A stretch of 64,000 bases of DNA from Oryzicola mucosus (lineage in GTDB: Bacteria; Pseudomonadota; Alphaproteobacteria; Rhizobiales; Rhizobiaceae): the NCBI RefSeq assembly GCF_014534685.1, contig NZ_JACVVX010000005.1:186001-250000 (forward strand), read 5' to 3'. This document shows, piece after piece, positions 1-9,201 of the stretch. Numbering within the stretch: position 1 is the first letter of the stretch; each line of letters starts with the position of its first letter. The position numbers and the translations under genes were made by a program. The notes under the pieces are model-generated. The model saw only the letters and a program-made list of their open reading frames with translations. It was not told the DNA's origin and did not search any database.

Positions 1-1107
1 GCCGCGGATTTCGATGCGCTCGACATAGGCGCGCTGACCCTGGTCGATGGTGTAGACAACGGAGATCGTGTGGTTTTCGAAATTGCGGTCGCCACGCGGG
101 GTGACCTGGGCGAATGCGTAGCCCATGCCGGCCGCACGCTCGGTCAGAGCCACGATGCTGTCTTCGACGTCCTTGGCGCTGTAGACGCTACCCTTGGTCG
201 TTTCGACAAGCGACTGCAACTGAGTCGGGTCCAGCTCCGGAATGGTGCTTTCGACGCTCACATCGCCGAAGGTATAACGCTGACCTTCATCAATGGTGAA
301 GTTGATGGTGTATTGGTTGGTGGCCGGGTCGAGAACGCCCTCAGCCGAGATCACCTGGAAATCCGCATAGCCGCGGTTGAAGTAGAAGCGACGAAGAGCC
401 TCTTCGTCGGCGCGCAGGCGGTCGGCATCATAGATGTCGTCGCGCATCAGGAACGACAGGAAGTTCGAGCGCTTGGTGCTGATGACGTCGGACAGCCGAC
501 GGTCGCTATACGCGCTGTTCCCCTCGAAATTGATCGAAGCGATCTTTGTGCGGTCGCCTTCCGTGATGGTATAGACGACATTGACGCGGTTTTCGCCGAG
601 ATCCATGACCTGGGTGGTGACGGTGACATCGTCACGGCCGACACGGCTGTAGGCGCTCTTGATCGCCTCGATATCGGCATCCATCGCCGCTTGCGAGAAA
701 CCGCCACGGGGCTTGAGCTGGACGGCCGCTGCGAGCTGCGCGTCCTTGACCTTCTTGTTGCCCTGGAAAATGACCTGATTGACGACCTGGTACTCGGAAA
801 CCTGAACGACCAGCGAGGAGCCGACCTGGTTGACGCGGACATCCGAGAACAGGCCCGTGCCGAAGAGCGCCTTCACGGCTTCGTCGATGTCGGTCGCGCT
901 GAACTGGCGGCCCGGCTTGATCGCGATGTAGTTGCGGACGGTTTCAGCGTCGACGCGCTGATTGCCGCGCACTTCGATCCGGCTGACCACGGCTGCCTCT
1001 GCAGCCGAAACGGCAACAAACTGAAGCATCGCTGAGCCTGGAACGATCAGCGCGGCTGACAAAGCTGCCGCAGACACGGCGCTCTTGAATTTAAATGCTG
1101 CCTTCAT
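1..1107 (-). CDS. bamA: Outer membrane protein assembly factor BamA (partial, N-terminal part)
   Basis: Central component of the BAM complex, which folds and inserts beta-barrel proteins into the outer membrane. The visible 369 codons start at ATG 1107-1105 with a signal peptide (about residues 1-39, basic start then Ala/Val-rich, ending near AEA) followed by successive POTRA domains; recognisable elements include RIEVRGNQRV, KALFGTGLFSDVRV and INFTIDEGQRYTFG. The reading frame runs off the left edge, so the C-terminal beta-barrel is outside the window. It lies downstream of rseP on the same strand, the usual alphaproteobacterial order. Family assignment is firm; only the 3' boundary is unknown. 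Confidence 0.95.
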   Translation of the reverse strand, partial: MKAAFKFKSAVSAAALSAALIVPGSAMLQFVAVSAAEAAVVSRIEVRGNQRVDAETVRNYIAIKPGRQFSATDIDEAVKALFGTGLFSDVRVNQVGSSLVVQVSEYQVVNQVIFQGNKKVKDAQLAAAVQLKPRGGFSQAAMDADIEAIKSAYSRVGRDDVTVTTQVMDLGENRVNVVYTITEGDRTKIASINFEGNSAYSDRRLSDVISTKRSNFLSFLMRDDIYDADRLRADEEALRRFYFNRGYADFQVISAEGVLDPATNQYTINFTIDEGQRYTFGDVSVESTIPELDPTQLQSLVETTKGSVYSAKDVEDSIVALTERAAGMGYAFAQVTPRGDRNFENHTISVVYTIDQGQRAYVERIEIRG

Positions 1108-1325
1108 CGGGCTTTATAACCTTTTCTCGAAGTCCCCACGGCGAGAAAACCGGACGTCGCGGTAAATTCCCATTCCGTATTAACCGGATTTTCCCTACAC
1201 GCAAGACTTCTGGTTAATTTGTATTTACTTAGCTCGCCAGCGTGACATTCGCGTCACGCATATTGCCCGTCATGGTAAACGGGCGGTCAACAGTGGTGGT
1301 CGCCGGTAGAAATTCCTTAATGATT

Positions 1326-2465
1326 TCAGCACCCAAAAAGGTCATTCCAGAACACGAAAGCCATGAAGGCCAGCACCGCGACGAAGCCGACACGATAGAC
1401 CGCCTCCATGGCGCGTTCCGATACCGGCCTGCCTTTCACAGCCTCGATTGCATAAAAGAGCAGGTGCCCGCCATCAAGCGGGGGAATCGGTAAAAGATTG
1501 AGAAATCCAATGCCAACTGACAGCAGAGCCGCTAGTTGGATCAGACTCTCGAACCCGATCTTCGCCGCCTGCCCCGCCATGCCGGCAATTTTTACCGGAC
1601 CGCCGAGTTGACACTTGTCTTCACGGCCAAAGGCGAAGCGCTGAAGAAATTGCCCAGTTCGTGCAATGACATAGCCGGTGTCGTTGACAGCTTGAACGAG
1701 CGCCTCGCCAGGCGAATAGGTGATAAGCCGGGGTTGGCCGACCTCTTCATTGCTGACCACGCCTATCACGGCAACCTTGACGGTGTTGCCGAGACCGTCC
1801 TGCTGGTCGGCGAGTTCGGGGGTGGCGGTCAGCGTCACGTCCCGGCCATCGCGCGACATGACGAAAACCAACGGGTCCCCGCCCCTTGCCGAAACGATGC
1901 GCTGAACATCGGAGAAGGTGGTGACCGGACGCCCGTCGACGCTGACGAAGCGATCCCCGGGCTCTATACCCGCGATTGCCGCAGGGCTGTCCGGGCGAAC
2001 CTCCGCTACGACGGGATCCATGACGTAGCGACCGTAGACGCCGAAGAAGACGGCAAAGACTGCGATCGTCAGGATGAAATTGAACAGCGGGCCAGCAATC
2101 ACCGTCGCGGCCCGTTTCCAAACCGGCTGGGTGTGGAAGGCGACCTTGCGATCTTCGGCGGAAAGCTGGGCTTCGGCGGCGGCGTCCGGCGTGCTCGTCG
2201 CATTCATGTCGCCGACGAATTTGACATAGCCGCCGAGCGGAATCGCACTGAGCTTCCAGCGTGTGCCATGGCGATCGTTGAAACCGACAATCTCCGGCCC
2301 GAAGCCGATCGAGAACGCCTTGACACCGATGCCGCACCAGCGGCCAACGAGATAATGACCCATTTCGTGCACGAAGACGACGACCGTCAGCACGAACAGG
2401 AAGGGTATGATCGTGCCGATCAGGATCCCATCCGTACTCAGGAAGCTGGGAAGATAGTCAGTCAA
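1326..2465 (-). CDS. rseP: RIP metalloprotease RseP (site-2 protease)
   Basis: Inner-membrane zinc protease that cuts transmembrane segments, classically of anti-sigma factors (RseP in E. coli, MmpA in Caulobacter). The 379-residue protein has the HEMGH zinc motif at residues 33-37 in the first membrane helix, a single PDZ domain (about 130-220, including DSPAAIAGIEPGDR) and the second active-site element NLLPIPPLDGGH at about 323-334. One PDZ rather than the two of E. coli RseP is typical of shorter alphaproteobacterial members. It sits between cdsA and bamA on the same strand. The substrate cannot be told from the sequence. Confidence 0.95.
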   Translation of the reverse strand: MTDYLPSFLSTDGILIGTIIPFLFVLTVVVFVHEMGHYLVGRWCGIGVKAFSIGFGPEIVGFNDRHGTRWKLSAIPLGGYVKFVGDMNATSTPDAAAEAQLSAEDRKVAFHTQPVWKRAATVIAGPLFNFILTIAVFAVFFGVYGRYVMDPVVAEVRPDSPAAIAGIEPGDRFVSVDGRPVTTFSDVQRIVSARGGDPLVFVMSRDGRDVTLTATPELADQQDGLGNTVKVAVIGVVSNEEVGQPRLITYSPGEALVQAVNDTGYVIARTGQFLQRFAFGREDKCQLGGPVKIAGMAGQAAKIGFESLIQLAALLSVGIGFLNLLPIPPLDGGHLLFYAIEAVKGRPVSERAMEAVYRVGFVAVLAFMAFVFWNDLFGC

Positions 2466-2549
2466 ATCGTGCCCTCGAACTTCGGCGTCGCCGCCAGCTT
2501 CCCTTGAAACCCGGCTAAACCGTGGCGTGCCCGAAAGGGCCTTTTAAGT

Positions 2550-3380
2550 TCAAACCGGAAACAGCGCTTGCGAAGGTGACCCCGCCTCGCCCGCTGCCCA
2601 GCCGATGAGGTACAGTGCGAGGGCTGCGACCACAAGCCCGTCCACACGGTCCATAACGCCTCCGTGACCGGGAATCAGCCAGCCCGAGTCTTTTGCGCCA
2701 TGACGGCGCTTCACCCAGGATTCGAACAGGTCGCCCGCCTGGGAGACGATGGACAGCAGGAAGGCTGCGAGCGCCAGGAGCGGAAGGTTTCCCGTACCGG
2801 CAATCAGGACAACGACAATCCCGGCGATCACAGCACCCGCTGCGCCGCCCATCGCCCCGCTGCGGGTCTTCCCCGGCGAGATCGAGGGCGCGAGTTTCGG
2901 GCCGCCCACGGCCTTGCCGACGAAATAGGCCGAGATGTCCGTCGACCAGACGACCGCGAACAGAAAGATGATGGCAAGGAAGCCCGAAAAATTATCTCCG
3001 CGCAACAGAGCCAAAGGCGCGGCGGACAGCATAGCGTAGACGAGACCGGAGAACTCCCACCATGACGCCTTGCGCCACAGGGTGACAATCGTCAGCAGGA
3101 CAGCCAGCGCCACGCCAAGTCCGATCAGCGTCAGCGCTTCGACGCCGGCGAGCAGGCAAACGAGAAAGATGGCGAGCAACACCTCCGGCAGGATGCCCAG
3201 CCCGCCCTCGCTCCAACGACGAGGCGTGGAGCGGCGCGACATCTGCGTCCATTCGAAGAAGACGCAAGCGCCGATGACCGCGCTCAACAGACGGAACCAA
3301 GGACCGCCGAGCCATGTCAGGATGAGGACCACGATTGCCAGGACGATAGCGGAGATCGTGCGAACCTGGAGGTTGCTCAT
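2550..3380 (-). CDS. cdsA: Phosphatidate cytidylyltransferase
   Basis: Makes CDP-diacylglycerol from phosphatidic acid and CTP, the precursor of all membrane phospholipids. The 276-residue protein is a multi-pass membrane protein, and its C-terminal part carries the family signature: KRRHGAKDSG followed by GHGGVMDRVDG. It starts 6 bp after the uppS stop, and its ribosome-binding site lies in the end of uppS, so the two are probably translated from one message. The order rseP-cdsA-uppS is conserved across many bacteria. Confidence 0.95.
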   Translation of the reverse strand: MSNLQVRTISAIVLAIVVLILTWLGGPWFRLLSAVIGACVFFEWTQMSRRSTPRRWSEGGLGILPEVLLAIFLVCLLAGVEALTLIGLGVALAVLLTIVTLWRKASWWEFSGLVYAMLSAAPLALLRGDNFSGFLAIIFLFAVVWSTDISAYFVGKAVGGPKLAPSISPGKTRSGAMGGAAGAVIAGIVVVLIAGTGNLPLLALAAFLLSIVSQAGDLFESWVKRRHGAKDSGWLIPGHGGVMDRVDGLVVAALALYLIGWAAGEAGSPSQALFPV

Positions 3381-3386
3381 GCCGGG

Positions 3387-4106
3387 TTACGACGCAACAT
3401 CGCGGTCGACCAGGCCGCCGAAGCGCCGGTCCCGGCTGGTGTATTCGCTGATTGCCTCAAGCAGTTGCTCGCGTCCGAAATCGGGCCAGTAGCACGGCAT
3501 GAAGACGAGTTCGGTGTAGGCCAATTGCCAGAGCAGGAAGTTCGAAAGCCGAACCTCGCCGCTGGTCCGGATCAGCAGGTCGGGGTCGGGTATGTCGATC
3601 GTATCCAGGAAGCCTTCGAAGCGCTCCGGCGTGAGTTCGGCGGCCGTAAAGCGGCCGTCCGCGATAGCCTGGGCGGCTTTCGCGGCCGCGCGGGCGATTT
3701 CGTCGCGACCGCCATAGTTAAAGGCGATCACCAGCGTCATCGCCGAATTCCGCGCCGTCAGCGTTTCCGCTTCCTCCAGCAATCCGCGAATGTCGGCTTT
3801 CAGGTTGTGGCGGTCGCCGATGATCTTCACGCGCACGCCGCTGTTATGCAGTTCGGCGAGGTCGCGCCTGATGAAAATCTTCAAAAGGCTCATCAGGTCG
3901 GTGACTTCGGTCTGCGGCCGCGACCAGTTTTCCGAGGAGAAGGCGTAGACGGTGACCCATTTCACGCCGAGATCGCCCGCGGAGCGCACCGTCCGGCGCA
4001 GCGCATCCACACCCGCCTTGTGGCCAGCAGCGCGCGGCAGGCCGCGCGCTTTCGCCCAGCGGCCATTGCCGTCCATGATGATCGCAATGTGAGTGGGCGT
4101 GGTCAT
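3387..4106 (-). CDS. uppS: Isoprenyl transferase (undecaprenyl diphosphate synthase)
   Basis: Condenses isopentenyl diphosphate units onto farnesyl diphosphate in cis to make the C55 carrier lipid of peptidoglycan and polysaccharide synthesis. The 239-residue form starts at ATG 4106, giving [17 protein letters not shown], with the catalytic Asp at residue 12; a GAAGG site six bases upstream supports this start over the longer TTG-initiated frame to 4127. Later motifs are [11 protein letters not shown] and the substrate-binding [15 protein letters not shown]. The usual IRTSGE-x-R-x-SNF Arg and Ser residues are present. It is followed by cdsA and preceded by frr. Confidence 0.94.
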   Translation of the reverse strand: MTTPTHIAIIMDGNGRWAKARGLPRAAGHKAGVDALRRTVRSAGDLGVKWVTVYAFSSENWSRPQTEVTDLMSLLKIFIRRDLAELHNSGVRVKIIGDRHNLKADIRGLLEEAETLTARNSAMTLVIAFNYGGRDEIARAAAKAAQAIADGRFTAAELTPERFEGFLDTIDIPDPDLLIRTSGEVRLSNFLLWQLAYTELVFMPCYWPDFGREQLLEAISEYTSRDRRFGGLVDRDVAS

Positions 4107-4129
4107 ATCCAGCCTTCGGCTAGGCAATC

Positions 4130-4684
4130 CTAGACTTGCATGATCTCGGTTTCTTTGCCGGCAAGCAAGCCGTCGATAGCGGTGATCGTCTCATCCGTGA
4201 GCTTCTGCACACGGTCGGACTGAACACGCTGATCGTCCTGGCTGATGTCGCCGTCCTTTTCCGCTTTCTTGAGCGCGTCCATGCCATCGCGGCGCACGTG
4301 ACGGACGGCCACGCGGGCATTCTCGGCATAGGTGTGGGCAATCTTGACCAGTTCCTTGCGGCGCTGTTCGTTCAGTTCCGGCAAGGGAATGCGCAAGGTC
4401 GTGCCGTCGACGATGGGGTTGAAGCCGAGATTGGATTCGCGAATGGCCCGATCGACGGCGCTGACCATCGACTTGTCCCACACCGAGACCGAAATCATGC
4501 GCGGCTCGGGGACCGAGACGTTGGCAACCTGGTTGATCGGCATCGCCGAGCCATAAGCCTGGACGGTCACGGCATCGAGAAGGTTGCTCGACGCGCGTCC
4601 TGTGCGCAAGGAAGCCAAATCGGTCTTGAATGCGTTGATGGCGCCGTCCATGCGGCGCTGAAGGTCTTTGTAGTCCGTGCTCAT
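4130..4684 (-). CDS. frr: Ribosome recycling factor
   Basis: Acts with EF-G to split the post-termination ribosome so that subunits and mRNA can be reused. The 184-residue length is that of the family (about 185), and the N-terminal [10 protein letters not shown] and C-terminal [17 protein letters not shown]-like segments are typical. A GGAGG ribosome-binding site lies four bases before the ATG. It is placed between pyrH and uppS on the same strand, a common proteobacterial order linking translation to envelope synthesis. Confidence 0.96.
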   Translation of the reverse strand: MSTDYKDLQRRMDGAINAFKTDLASLRTGRASSNLLDAVTVQAYGSAMPINQVANVSVPEPRMISVSVWDKSMVSAVDRAIRESNLGFNPIVDGTTLRIPLPELNEQRRKELVKIAHTYAENARVAVRHVRRDGMDALKKAEKDGDISQDDQRVQSDRVQKLTDETITAIDGLLAGKETEIMQV

Positions 4685-4723
4685 CTGGCCTCCTTGCCCG
4701 CCTTGCGGCGGAGTCTTTTCAGA

Positions 4724-5446
4724 TCAGGCATCCGCCACGACAGTGCAGCGGCCGCCACCTTTCAAAATCTCGCCGAACCCGCCTTTTTCATGGATCGAAT
4801 AGACGATTATCGGGATGTTGTTTTCGCGCGCAAGAGCAATGGCCGCCGTGTCCATGATGGACAGGCCCCTGCTGAGAACTTCCTGGTGCGAAATGCGCTC
4901 GTAGCGCGTCGCAGTCGGATCCTTCTTTGGATCGGCGGAATAGACGCCATCCACCTGGGTGCCCTTGAACAGCGCATCTGCGCCTATTTCGGCCGCTCTG
5001 AGAGCGGCTGCGGAATCGGTGGTGAAGAACGGGTTTCCTGTGCCGCCGGCGAAGATCACGACCTTGCCTTCGTCCATGTAGGCGGTGGCCTTGCGCTGGG
5101 AAAAGCCTTCGCACAACTCCGGCATGGCGATAGCCGACAGCACGACGGCATCGACCCCGAGCTTGGTCAGGGAGGTGCGAAGCGCGAGTGAATTGATGAC
5201 GGTCGCCAGCATGCCCATATGGTCGCCGGTCACGCGGTCGCCGCCCTTGGAGGCCACGGCCACGCCGCGGAAGATGTTGCCGCCGCCGATGACGACGCCG
5301 ACCTCGACACCTAGCGCCCGCGCCTCGGCGATGTCGGAGGCGATGCGGTCGACCACCGAAACATCGATGCCGAAATGCTGTTCGCCCATCAAGGCTTCGC
5401 CTGACGCTTTCAGCAGGACGCGCCTGTAGAGTGGCTTGGCCGTCAT
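4724..5446 (-). CDS. pyrH: UMP kinase
   Basis: Phosphorylates UMP to UDP in pyrimidine nucleotide synthesis; a hexameric amino-acid-kinase-fold enzyme. The 240-residue form begins MTAKPLYRRVLLKASGEALMG at ATG 5446, preceded by a GGGGA ribosome-binding site; a 13-codon in-frame extension upstream has no such support. The nucleotide-binding GGGNIFRG and the C-terminal GTRCTVV-like end are as expected. It follows tsf, from which it is separated by a hairpin, and precedes frr. Confidence 0.95.
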   Translation of the reverse strand: MTAKPLYRRVLLKASGEALMGEQHFGIDVSVVDRIASDIAEARALGVEVGVVIGGGNIFRGVAVASKGGDRVTGDHMGMLATVINSLALRTSLTKLGVDAVVLSAIAMPELCEGFSQRKATAYMDEGKVVIFAGGTGNPFFTTDSAAALRAAEIGADALFKGTQVDGVYSADPKKDPTATRYERISHQEVLSRGLSIMDTAAIALARENNIPIIVYSIHEKGGFGEILKGGGRCTVVADA

Positions 5447-5485
5447 GTATTTTCCCCGTATGCGGTAGTCGAAGCCCGGATACAC

Positions 5486-5517
5486 GAAGGGCGCCGCGTT
5501 GTCACGCAGCGCCCTTC
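5486..5517 (-). terminator. Stem-loop between tsf and pyrH
   Basis: A nine-base perfect inverted repeat (GAAGGGCGC at 5486-5494 and GCGCCCTTC at 5509-5517) lies just after the tsf stop on the minus strand. There is no run of T after it, so it may be an attenuating or RNA-stabilising hairpin between tsf and pyrH rather than a full terminator. Confidence 0.5.
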
Positions 5518-5539
5518 AGTATTCCCAGAAAGGACCAGC

Positions 5540-6460
5540 TTACTGCTTGACGGCAGCGGCCACTTCGGCGGCGAAGTCGGACTCTTCCTTCTCGATGCCC
5601 TCACCCAGCGCGAAACGGATATAGCCGGTGATCTTCGCAGGAGCGCCGATCTGCTTTTCCGCATCCTTGAGCGCTGCCTCGACCGTCAGGTCGGGGTTGA
5701 GCACGAAAGCCTGCTTCAACAGCACGACTTCCTCGTAGAACTTGCGCAGACGGCCTTCGACCATCTTTTCGATGATGTTTTCCGGCTTGCCCGACTGGCG
5801 GGCCTGGTCGGAGAAGATCGCCTTTTCGCGCTCCACGGCCGATGCGTCGACTTCGTCGGGCGTCAGGGCCAGCGGGTTGGTGGCTGCGACATGCATGGCA
5901 ACCTGGCGCGCAAAGGCGCCGGCGGCTTCCGCATTGCCAGCGGTCTCGATGGCGACCAGAACGCCGAGCTTGCCGAGGCCGTCGGCCACAGCGTTGTGCA
6001 CATAGCTGGCAACCGCGCCTTGGGAGACCGACAGCTTGGACGAGCGGCGGAAGCTGAGGTTCTCGCCGATGGTGCCGACGGCGTCCTTGATGGTCTCGGT
6101 CACGGTCTTGTCGGAATGCGGATACTTCGCTGCCGCAACGGCTTCCGTGTCGCCATAAGCCAGAGCGACCTTGGCGATATTGGTGACGATCTCCTGGAAG
6201 GCAGCGTTGCGCGCCACGAAATCGGTCTCGGAGTTGACTTCGACGACGACCGCTTCGCGAACGCCGGAGTCGACACCGATCAAGCCTTCGGCAGCGGTAC
6301 GGCCGGCCTTCTTGTCGGCCTTGGAGATGCCCTTCTTGCGCAGCCAGTCGACCGCAGCTTCCATGTCGCCGCCGGTCTCGGTCAGAGCCGCCTTGCAATC
6401 CATCATGCCCGCGCCCGAAAGTTCGCGGAGTTCTTTCACCTGTGCAGCCGTAATCGTCAT
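5540..6460 (-). CDS. tsf: Translation elongation factor Ts
   Basis: Guanine nucleotide exchange factor that recycles EF-Tu from the GDP form. The 306-residue form starts [23 protein letters not shown] at ATG 6460, with GAGG five bases upstream; the N-terminal UBA-like domain and the TDFVARN motif of the family are clear. It follows rpsB on the same strand, but a strong terminator and a second hairpin lie between them, so tsf is probably expressed partly by read-through or from its own promoter. Confidence 0.96.
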   Translation of the reverse strand: MTITAAQVKELRELSGAGMMDCKAALTETGGDMEAAVDWLRKKGISKADKKAGRTAAEGLIGVDSGVREAVVVEVNSETDFVARNAAFQEIVTNIAKVALAYGDTEAVAAAKYPHSDKTVTETIKDAVGTIGENLSFRRSSKLSVSQGAVASYVHNAVADGLGKLGVLVAIETAGNAEAAGAFARQVAMHVAATNPLALTPDEVDASAVEREKAIFSDQARQSGKPENIIEKMVEGRLRKFYEEVVLLKQAFVLNPDLTVEAALKDAEKQIGAPAKITGYIRFALGEGIEKEESDFAAEVAAAVKQ

Positions 6461-6487
6461 ATTAGCCTCTTTGTCTTGAAACACGCG

Positions 6488-6517
6488 GGCGCACCACCGG
6501 GATTGCGATGGTGCGCC
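6488..6517 (-). promoter_or_regulatory. Hairpin in the tsf leader
   Basis: A nine-base perfect stem (GGCGCACCA at 6488-6496 with TGGTGCGCC at 6509-6517) with a 12-base loop lies about 30 bases before the tsf start. It is separate from the rpsB terminator and could be an RNA structure that affects tsf translation or mRNA stability. The function is inferred. Confidence 0.4.
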
Positions 6518-6550
6518 TGACGCTGGCGCAGACGCGCCTGAAACAGTGGT

Positions 6551-6576
6551 AAAAGGCCGGAGACCGGCCTTTTTTA
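6551..6576 (-). terminator. Rho-independent terminator after rpsB
   Basis: Immediately after the rpsB TAG stop there is a GC-rich stem with arms of AAAAGGCCGG and CCGGCCTTTT and a three-base loop. It reads as a symmetrical terminator with A and T runs on both sides, so it could stop transcription in either direction. Confidence 0.75.
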
Positions 6577-6577
6577 A

Positions 6578-7360
6578 CTAAGCCTGGGGCGCTTCGCTGG
6601 CCGGCTCTTCGCCCAGAGCGGGCTCGACCGGAGCTTCGGCCGATGCGCCGACGTCGACGCCGAGCGCGCCCTGCTGACGAGCGATGCCGTCGATGGCAGC
6701 CTTGGCAATCAGGTCGCAATAGAGCTGGATGGCGCGGGCCGCGTCATCGTTGCCCGGGATCGGATAGTCGATCTTGTCCGGGTCGCAGTTCGAATCGATG
6801 ATCGCGACGACCGGGATGCCGAGACGCTTGGCTTCGAGGATCGCGATCGCTTCCTTGTTGGTGTCGATCACGAACATCAGGTCCGGGGTCGAGCCCATGT
6901 CCTTGATGCCGCCGAGAGCCTTGTCCAGCTTCTCGCGCTCGCGGTCGAGGTTCAGGCGCTCCTTCTTGGTGAAGCCCTGGGCTTCGCCGGCGAGCATCTC
7001 GTCTAGCTTGCGCAGACGGGCGATCGAGTTCGAGATCGTCTTCCAGTTGGTCAGCATGCCGCCGAGCCAACGCGAGTTGACGTAATACTGAGCCGAACGC
7101 TGGGCAGCGTCAGCGACGATGTCAGAAGCCTGACGCTTGGTGCCGACGAACAGGACGCGGCCGCCGCGAGCGACGGTATCGGAAACCTGCTTGAGCGCCT
7201 GGTTCAGGAGCGGAACCGTCTGGCTGAGGTCGATGATGTGGATGTTGTTGCGGGCGCCATAAATGTATGTCGCCATCTTCGGGTTCCAGCGGTGGGTCTG
7301 GTGGCCGAAGTGAACACCAGCTTCCAAGAGCTGGCGCATGCTGAAATCAGGCAGTGCCAT
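6578..7360 (-). CDS. rpsB: 30S ribosomal protein S2
   Basis: Small-subunit ribosomal protein that also helps recruit S1. The 260-residue product begins [21 protein letters not shown], has [12 protein letters not shown] at about 19-30 and a C-terminal acidic Ala/Glu/Pro-rich tail (about 230-260) typical of alphaproteobacterial S2. An AAGGA ribosome-binding site lies before the ATG. It opens the rpsB-tsf-pyrH-frr string. On the minus strand, a leader upstream of the start can pair GGCCAAG (complement of 7434-7440) with CTTTGGCC (complement of 7407-7414), a possible autoregulatory leader structure. Confidence 0.97.
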   Translation of the reverse strand: MALPDFSMRQLLEAGVHFGHQTHRWNPKMATYIYGARNNIHIIDLSQTVPLLNQALKQVSDTVARGGRVLFVGTKRQASDIVADAAQRSAQYYVNSRWLGGMLTNWKTISNSIARLRKLDEMLAGEAQGFTKKERLNLDREREKLDKALGGIKDMGSTPDLMFVIDTNKEAIAILEAKRLGIPVVAIIDSNCDPDKIDYPIPGNDDAARAIQLYCDLIAKAAIDGIARQQGALGVDVGASAEAPVEPALGEEPASEAPQA

Positions 7361-7548
7361 TCGTTATTTTCCTTTCCGGTTGGCCTCCACGGATTTTGAC
7401 GGTTCGGGCCAAAGCCCTTGCGCCACCGGAGGTCTTGGCCGGATTTCTCCCGGAAAAGACCCATATCCGTGTGTGGAATGCTGCGGCACATACACGGGTC
7501 GCTGGTCGAAAGCAACACAAAGCGGTAAAGATGCAGAGCGAGACTTGC

Positions 7549-7620
7549 TGCCTTGTAGCGGTTGCGGGGTCAGAGGACTGCAACTCCTTGCACCGGGTTC
7601 GATTCCGGGTGAGGCCTCCA
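7549..7620 (+). tRNA. tRNA-Cys-like sequence (anticodon GCA), diverged or pseudogene
   Basis: The 3' half has clear tRNA features: anticodon stem GAGGA/TCCTT around a seven-base loop with GCA at 7580-7582, a T-loop TTCGATT at 7598-7604 and an encoded T-CCA end at 7617-7620, with the U73 discriminator typical of tRNA-Cys. The 5' half fits poorly: the acceptor arm can pair GCCTTG with TGAGGC but base 1 is unpaired, the T-stem has a G-G mismatch and no good D-stem forms. It may be a decayed second copy, a real but odd tRNA, or a tRNA-derived attachment remnant. The rest of 7361-7710 holds the rpsB leader and no gene I can support. Confidence 0.45.
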
Positions 7621-7710
7621 GCCGCTCTTGCCCTCCCACATCAAACCGTCATGAAATTGAGATAACAGCGCCGGCAAACCGCCGAATTTCCAGAGCCGGA
7701 CAAGCCTTTC

Positions 7711-8913
7711 ATGCCCGAATCCAAGAGCCCGCACCGAGGAACTCCTGTCGAAGTTTTCTTTGCTTTCTTCAAGCTCGGCTTCATCTCCTTCGGCGGTCCC
7801 ATCGCGCATCTCGGCTATTTCCGCGACGAATTCGTCGGCCGGCGCAAATGGATCGACGACAAAGCCTATGCCGAACTCGTCGCGCTGTGCCAGTTCCTGC
7901 CGGGGCCCGCTTCCAGCCAGGTCGGATTTTCCCTCGGCCTGTTCCGGACTGGCACACTTGTCGGCGGATTGTCGGCATGTCTCGCCTTCACGCTGCCGTC
8001 GGCCATTCTCATGGCAGCACTCGGGCTCGGGGCCGCGAGCTTCAGCGGCGAAACGGCGGATGCCCTGCTGCATGGCTTGAAACTGGTTGCGGCGGCAATC
8101 GTCGCGCAAGCGGTCTGGGGCATGGCGAAAAGCCTCACACCGGACCTGCCGCGCATCGGGATCGGTGCGGCAGCACTCCTCCTGGCTTCCCTGTTGGCAG
8201 GTGCCGCCGGCCAACTCGGCGCCATCGTGCTGGGAGCAATTGCCGGCATGTTCCTCTGCGCAGGGCATACCCCGCTTGCCCGCGAGGGCCGGTTCGTCCC
8301 GGTGTCGAAGCGGTCCGCATGGATTGCGCTGACGCTTGCAGCCCTGCTGTTCATCGGCTTGCCGGTTTTGGCGCAGCTCGCAATGTCGCCGTTCCCGGCC
8401 TTCTTCGAGGCCTTCTATCGCTCCGGCGCGCTGGTGTTCGGAGGCGGTCACGTCGTGTTGCCGCTGCTCGAAGCTTCGGTTGTAGCGCCGGGTTGGGTCA
8501 GCGCGGATAGTTTTCTCGCCGGATATGGCCTGGCGCAGGCCATGCCTGGCCCGCTGTTCACCTTCGCCGCCTATCTGGGCGCCGCAGCCGTGCAGCCGCT
8601 GGGCGGAATCGTTGCGGCCTGCCTCGCGCTGATGGGCATCTTTTTGCCCGGCCTGCTTCTGGTCTACGGCGCCCTTCCCTTCGCAGCCGACCTTCAAGCG
8701 AGGCCGAAAGCAGATGCGGCGATTCGCGGCGCCAACGCCGCCGTCGTCGGTATTCTCGCGGCGGCTCTATACGATCCGGTGCTGCAGGCGGCAGTGTTGA
8801 GCTGGCAGGACGCAGCGATAGCCGTCGCGGGCTTCTGTCTGCTGGTCTACGCGCGTATCCCGTCCTGGGCCGTGGTCGTCGTGTTGCCGTTGGCCTCGCT
8901 GGCGCTATCCTAA
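7711..8913 (+). CDS. chrA: Chromate efflux transporter ChrA
   Basis: Inner-membrane CHR-family protein proposed to export chromate. The 400-residue protein has the long two-domain form: an N-terminal CHR domain with FGGPIAHLGYF at about 26-36 and a C-terminal one with GALVFGGGHVVLPLLE and GYGLAQAMPGPLFTFA, and about ten hydrophobic segments. It stands alone on the plus strand, divergent from rpsB, and its last four bases overlap the convergent DUF4031 gene. No chrB regulator is adjacent, so inducibility by chromate cannot be assumed, and the true substrate could differ. Confidence 0.9.
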   Translation: MPESKSPHRGTPVEVFFAFFKLGFISFGGPIAHLGYFRDEFVGRRKWIDDKAYAELVALCQFLPGPASSQVGFSLGLFRTGTLVGGLSACLAFTLPSAILMAALGLGAASFSGETADALLHGLKLVAAAIVAQAVWGMAKSLTPDLPRIGIGAAALLLASLLAGAAGQLGAIVLGAIAGMFLCAGHTPLAREGRFVPVSKRSAWIALTLAALLFIGLPVLAQLAMSPFPAFFEAFYRSGALVFGGGHVVLPLLEASVVAPGWVSADSFLAGYGLAQAMPGPLFTFAAYLGAAAVQPLGGIVAACLALMGIFLPGLLLVYGALPFAADLQARPKADAAIRGANAAVVGILAAALYDPVLQAAVLSWQDAAIAVAGFCLLVYARIPSWAVVVVLPLASLALS

Positions 8914-9188
8914 CGCGGCTTCTTGCCGCCTCGGACCCGCACCCGGCGAAAGATCTCGACGATTTCCTGCCGGCTGCTTTCCACGGCACCCAGCCGGACC
9001 GCGCGGTCACGCTCCAGGCCGGTAATGTCGTAATGCGGCGCCGAGGTCTTTGGCGGTCCCTGGTAGGACGAGCGCTTTATGCCGAGTTGTGCCGCAAAGC
9101 GGTGCAATTCAACCTCGTCGTCGGCCAGAAGATGACACCAGCGCCGCCCGGCGAAATGCCAGATGGCAGCATCGACATAAACCGCCAT
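8910..9188 (-). CDS. DUF4031 domain-containing protein
   Basis: Small 92-residue protein with the pattern of the DUF4031 family: it opens MAVYVDAAIWHFAGRRWCHL, followed by ADDEVELHRFAAQLGIKRSSYQ and HYDIT. No function is established for this family. It converges on chrA with a four-base overlap of the stop codons and lies just downstream of the eipB-like gene on the same strand (13 bp gap), so it may be co-transcribed with it. The C-terminus is short and basic (RVRVRGGKKPR). Confidence 0.75.
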   Translation of the reverse strand: MAVYVDAAIWHFAGRRWCHLLADDEVELHRFAAQLGIKRSSYQGPPKTSAPHYDITGLERDRAVRLGAVESSRQEIVEIFRRVRVRGGKKPR

Positions 9189-9201
9189 GTCGGACTTCAG
9201 G

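Noticed and set aside
70-1035. Plus-strand frame opposite bamA
   Set aside because: The minus strand encodes POTRA domains and a signal peptide; this frame is an antisense artefact.
7361-7710. Site-specific integration scar with a nearby mobile element
   Set aside because: The tRNA-like sequence has a CCA end that could be an attachment site, but no integrase, phage or plasmid gene lies in the window, so no element was called.
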